From an uncultured Oscillospiraceae bacterium (GTDB lineage Bacteria > Bacillota > Clostridia > Oscillospirales > Ruminococcaceae), in contig CAJTSZ010000107.1 of NCBI GenBank assembly GCA_910578755.1, positions 1 to 6,518 of the forward strand: 6,518 nucleotides of DNA, in the 5' to 3' direction. Shown here piece after piece: positions 5,339-6,518 of the stretch. How positions within the stretch are numbered: the stretch's first letter is position 1; each line of letters begins with the position of its first letter. Below the pieces are notes generated by a model. It worked only from the letters and a program-made list of their open reading frames with translations. It did no database searches and was not told where the DNA came from. Position numbers and translations under genes: made by a program.

Positions 5339-6518
5339 ATGAGAATGAAAAAATTATTGTCCATTCTTTTGGTAACTGCGATGTTGGCTTCTATGGCAGT
5401 AACTGCCTTTGCAGAAGGGGAAGTTACAGATATCCCTGCGGAACAAGTACCAATGACAGAATTAGCACCAGACGCAACAGCGGTAACGGTAGAACCCGCA
5501 GCAGCAACACAGGAAAATGGCAGCTTTAGCGTCAGGGAAGGGAGTGACTACCAAGCCGCGTATGAAGCAGCAGGTATTACCTTTGAAAATGGCACTCTCA
5601 CCATTAACAAAGCTACATTTGAAGCCTTTGCTGCTAAAGATTCTGAACAAAAAGCTTTAATGACAAGAGATGGCAAGTTATACGTTGGTTTGGAATTTTC
5701 TGTTCCCAGCAATGATATTAGCCAGTATCAGAAGTTTCAGCTGGCAGATACCCGAGAAGTAGATCTTACAAAAGAGCTTGACCAGCAATATGGTTTGGAT
5801 GTTTATACAGACAGTAGTAATAATAAACATGTTGTTGTGTACATCAATGTTACCAAGGACGAAAATGGTACAATAAGAGACCCTCTTACAAATAAAGAAT
5901 TTGTTGGCTCATGGAAAGGTGAGAACAACGAAGTAAAAGTCACTTCTACATACACACTTAATGTAGCAATTGATGAAACAGTGCTTAGCGAAGCAAGCAT
6001 TACCCCTACCCTTGGTGACTTTACGCTGGAAAATGAAGTATACAAAGGCAAACTTACTTTGACAAATACCGGTGATAAAAGTGCCACAGTTGCAATTTCT
6101 AATGCAAAGATAGTAAACGGAGAGAGCGAAAAAGTAGGTACTGTTACAGTAGATAGTTCAGTTTTAGTTCCAGGCAAAGACACAGATGATGGTGTGGCAA
6201 CTGCCAATGTTACAGTAACATTTACTGCTGAAGGCGCACCAGTAGAAGGCACCACCTACAATGTTACCATGACAATGGACAATGTAGTAGATGAAAGCAA
6301 GAGCTTTACAGCGCCATTTAAAATCGGCACCACCAACCCAGAACCACCAACAGGCGGTGACAACAACGACAACACTTCCGGCGGCGGTTCATCTTCCTCC
6401 AACGAGGATAACACCCCAGCAAACGCACCATCCGCTAACGTTGGTTCCAATGGTGCAGTAAGTGCGGCAAAAATCAGCGGCGACGCTAAAAAAGCAGTAA
6501 GCAACGCGAAAAATGGCA
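5339..6518 (+). CDS. Secreted beta-rich surface protein of unknown function (partial, 3' end missing)
   Basis: The frame is open from the ATG at 5339 to the window end (393 codons, no stop), behind a good AGGAG (5324-5328). The start gives a typical Sec signal peptide: MRMKK, a hydrophobic core, then cleavage after AFA (residue 25). The mature part is acidic, Thr/Val/Asn-rich and almost cysteine-free. Residues about 60-220 are a beta-rich segment. About 221-330 (ITPTLGDFTLEN through VTMTMDNVVD) have the alternating pattern and LTNTGDKSATV motif of an Ig-like/CARDB-like sandwich. A low-complexity Pro/Gly/Asn/Ser linker follows (about 333-370), and then the start of a Lys/Ala-rich segment (AAKISGDAKKAVSNAK) continues out of the window. 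This suggests a multidomain extracellular or wall-associated protein, possibly adhesive. I do not recognise the family, no catalytic motif is visible, and any anchor would lie beyond the edge. It is its own transcription unit, with a strong promoter and structured leader. Confidence 0.85.
   Translation, partial: MRMKKLLSILLVTAMLASMAVTAFAEGEVTDIPAEQVPMTELAPDATAVTVEPAAATQENGSFSVREGSDYQAAYEAAGITFENGTLTINKATFEAFAAKDSEQKALMTRDGKLYVGLEFSVPSNDISQYQKFQLADTREVDLTKELDQQYGLDVYTDSSNNKHVVVYINVTKDENGTIRDPLTNKEFVGSWKGENNEVKVTSTYTLNVAIDETVLSEASITPTLGDFTLENEVYKGKLTLTNTGDKSATVAISNAKIVNGESEKVGTVTVDSSVLVPGKDTDDGVATANVTVTFTAEGAPVEGTTYNVTMTMDNVVDESKSFTAPFKIGTTNPEPPTGGDNNDNTSGGGSSSSNEDNTPANAPSANVGSNGAVSAAKISGDAKKAVSNAKNG

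Noticed and set aside
5803..6504. Two long minus-strand open frames (6255-5803 and 6504-6256)
   Set aside because: They lie opposite the secreted-protein gene, which has a promoter, ribosome site and signal peptide. Their Ser/Thr/Val/Leu-rich products are mirror images of its repetitive Thr/Val/Asn codons.

Overview
The window looks like chromosomal DNA from a Gram-positive, low-to-moderate GC member of the Bacillota, most likely class Clostridia. This is inferred from strong AGGAG-type ribosome binding sites, a sugar-binding protein made as a lipoprotein (lipobox FAAC) instead of a free periplasmic protein, long A-rich intergenic DNA, and a Clostridia-style secreted protein with a Gly/Ser/Asn linker. 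The species cannot be named from the sequence alone.

Layout. (1) Positions 1-728, minus strand: the first 242 codons of a nucleotide-sugar dehydrogenase of the WbpA/TviB type, cut by the window edge. (2) 729-1210: an A-rich intergenic region between divergent genes. It holds no convincing gene, but has a weak promoter and a perfect 9-bp-arm palindrome just upstream of mglB. (3) 1211-5023, plus strand: a complete mglB-mglA-mglC operon for an ABC importer of galactose/methyl-galactoside, closed by an intrinsic terminator at about 5033-5078. The 150-bp mglB-mglA gap carries several stem-loops, whereas mglA and mglC are only 12 bp apart. (4) 5079-5338: a near-consensus sigma-A promoter followed by a highly structured leader with two identical 41-bp tandem units, each built from two nested palindromes. 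(5) 5339-6518, plus strand: a secreted beta-rich protein of unknown function that runs off the end.

How the genes work together. MglB, tethered to the outer face of the membrane, should capture galactose or glucose. MglC forms the transmembrane channel, and MglA, a tandem-domain ATPase, drives uptake. The intercistronic hairpins could keep MglB more abundant than MglA and MglC. The dehydrogenase points to surface polysaccharide synthesis and need not be linked to the mgl operon. The least ordinary part of the window is the 5214-5298 repeat leader in front of the secreted protein. It could be a double operator, a structured RNA leader or a repeat able to change copy number; the sequence alone does not decide between these.
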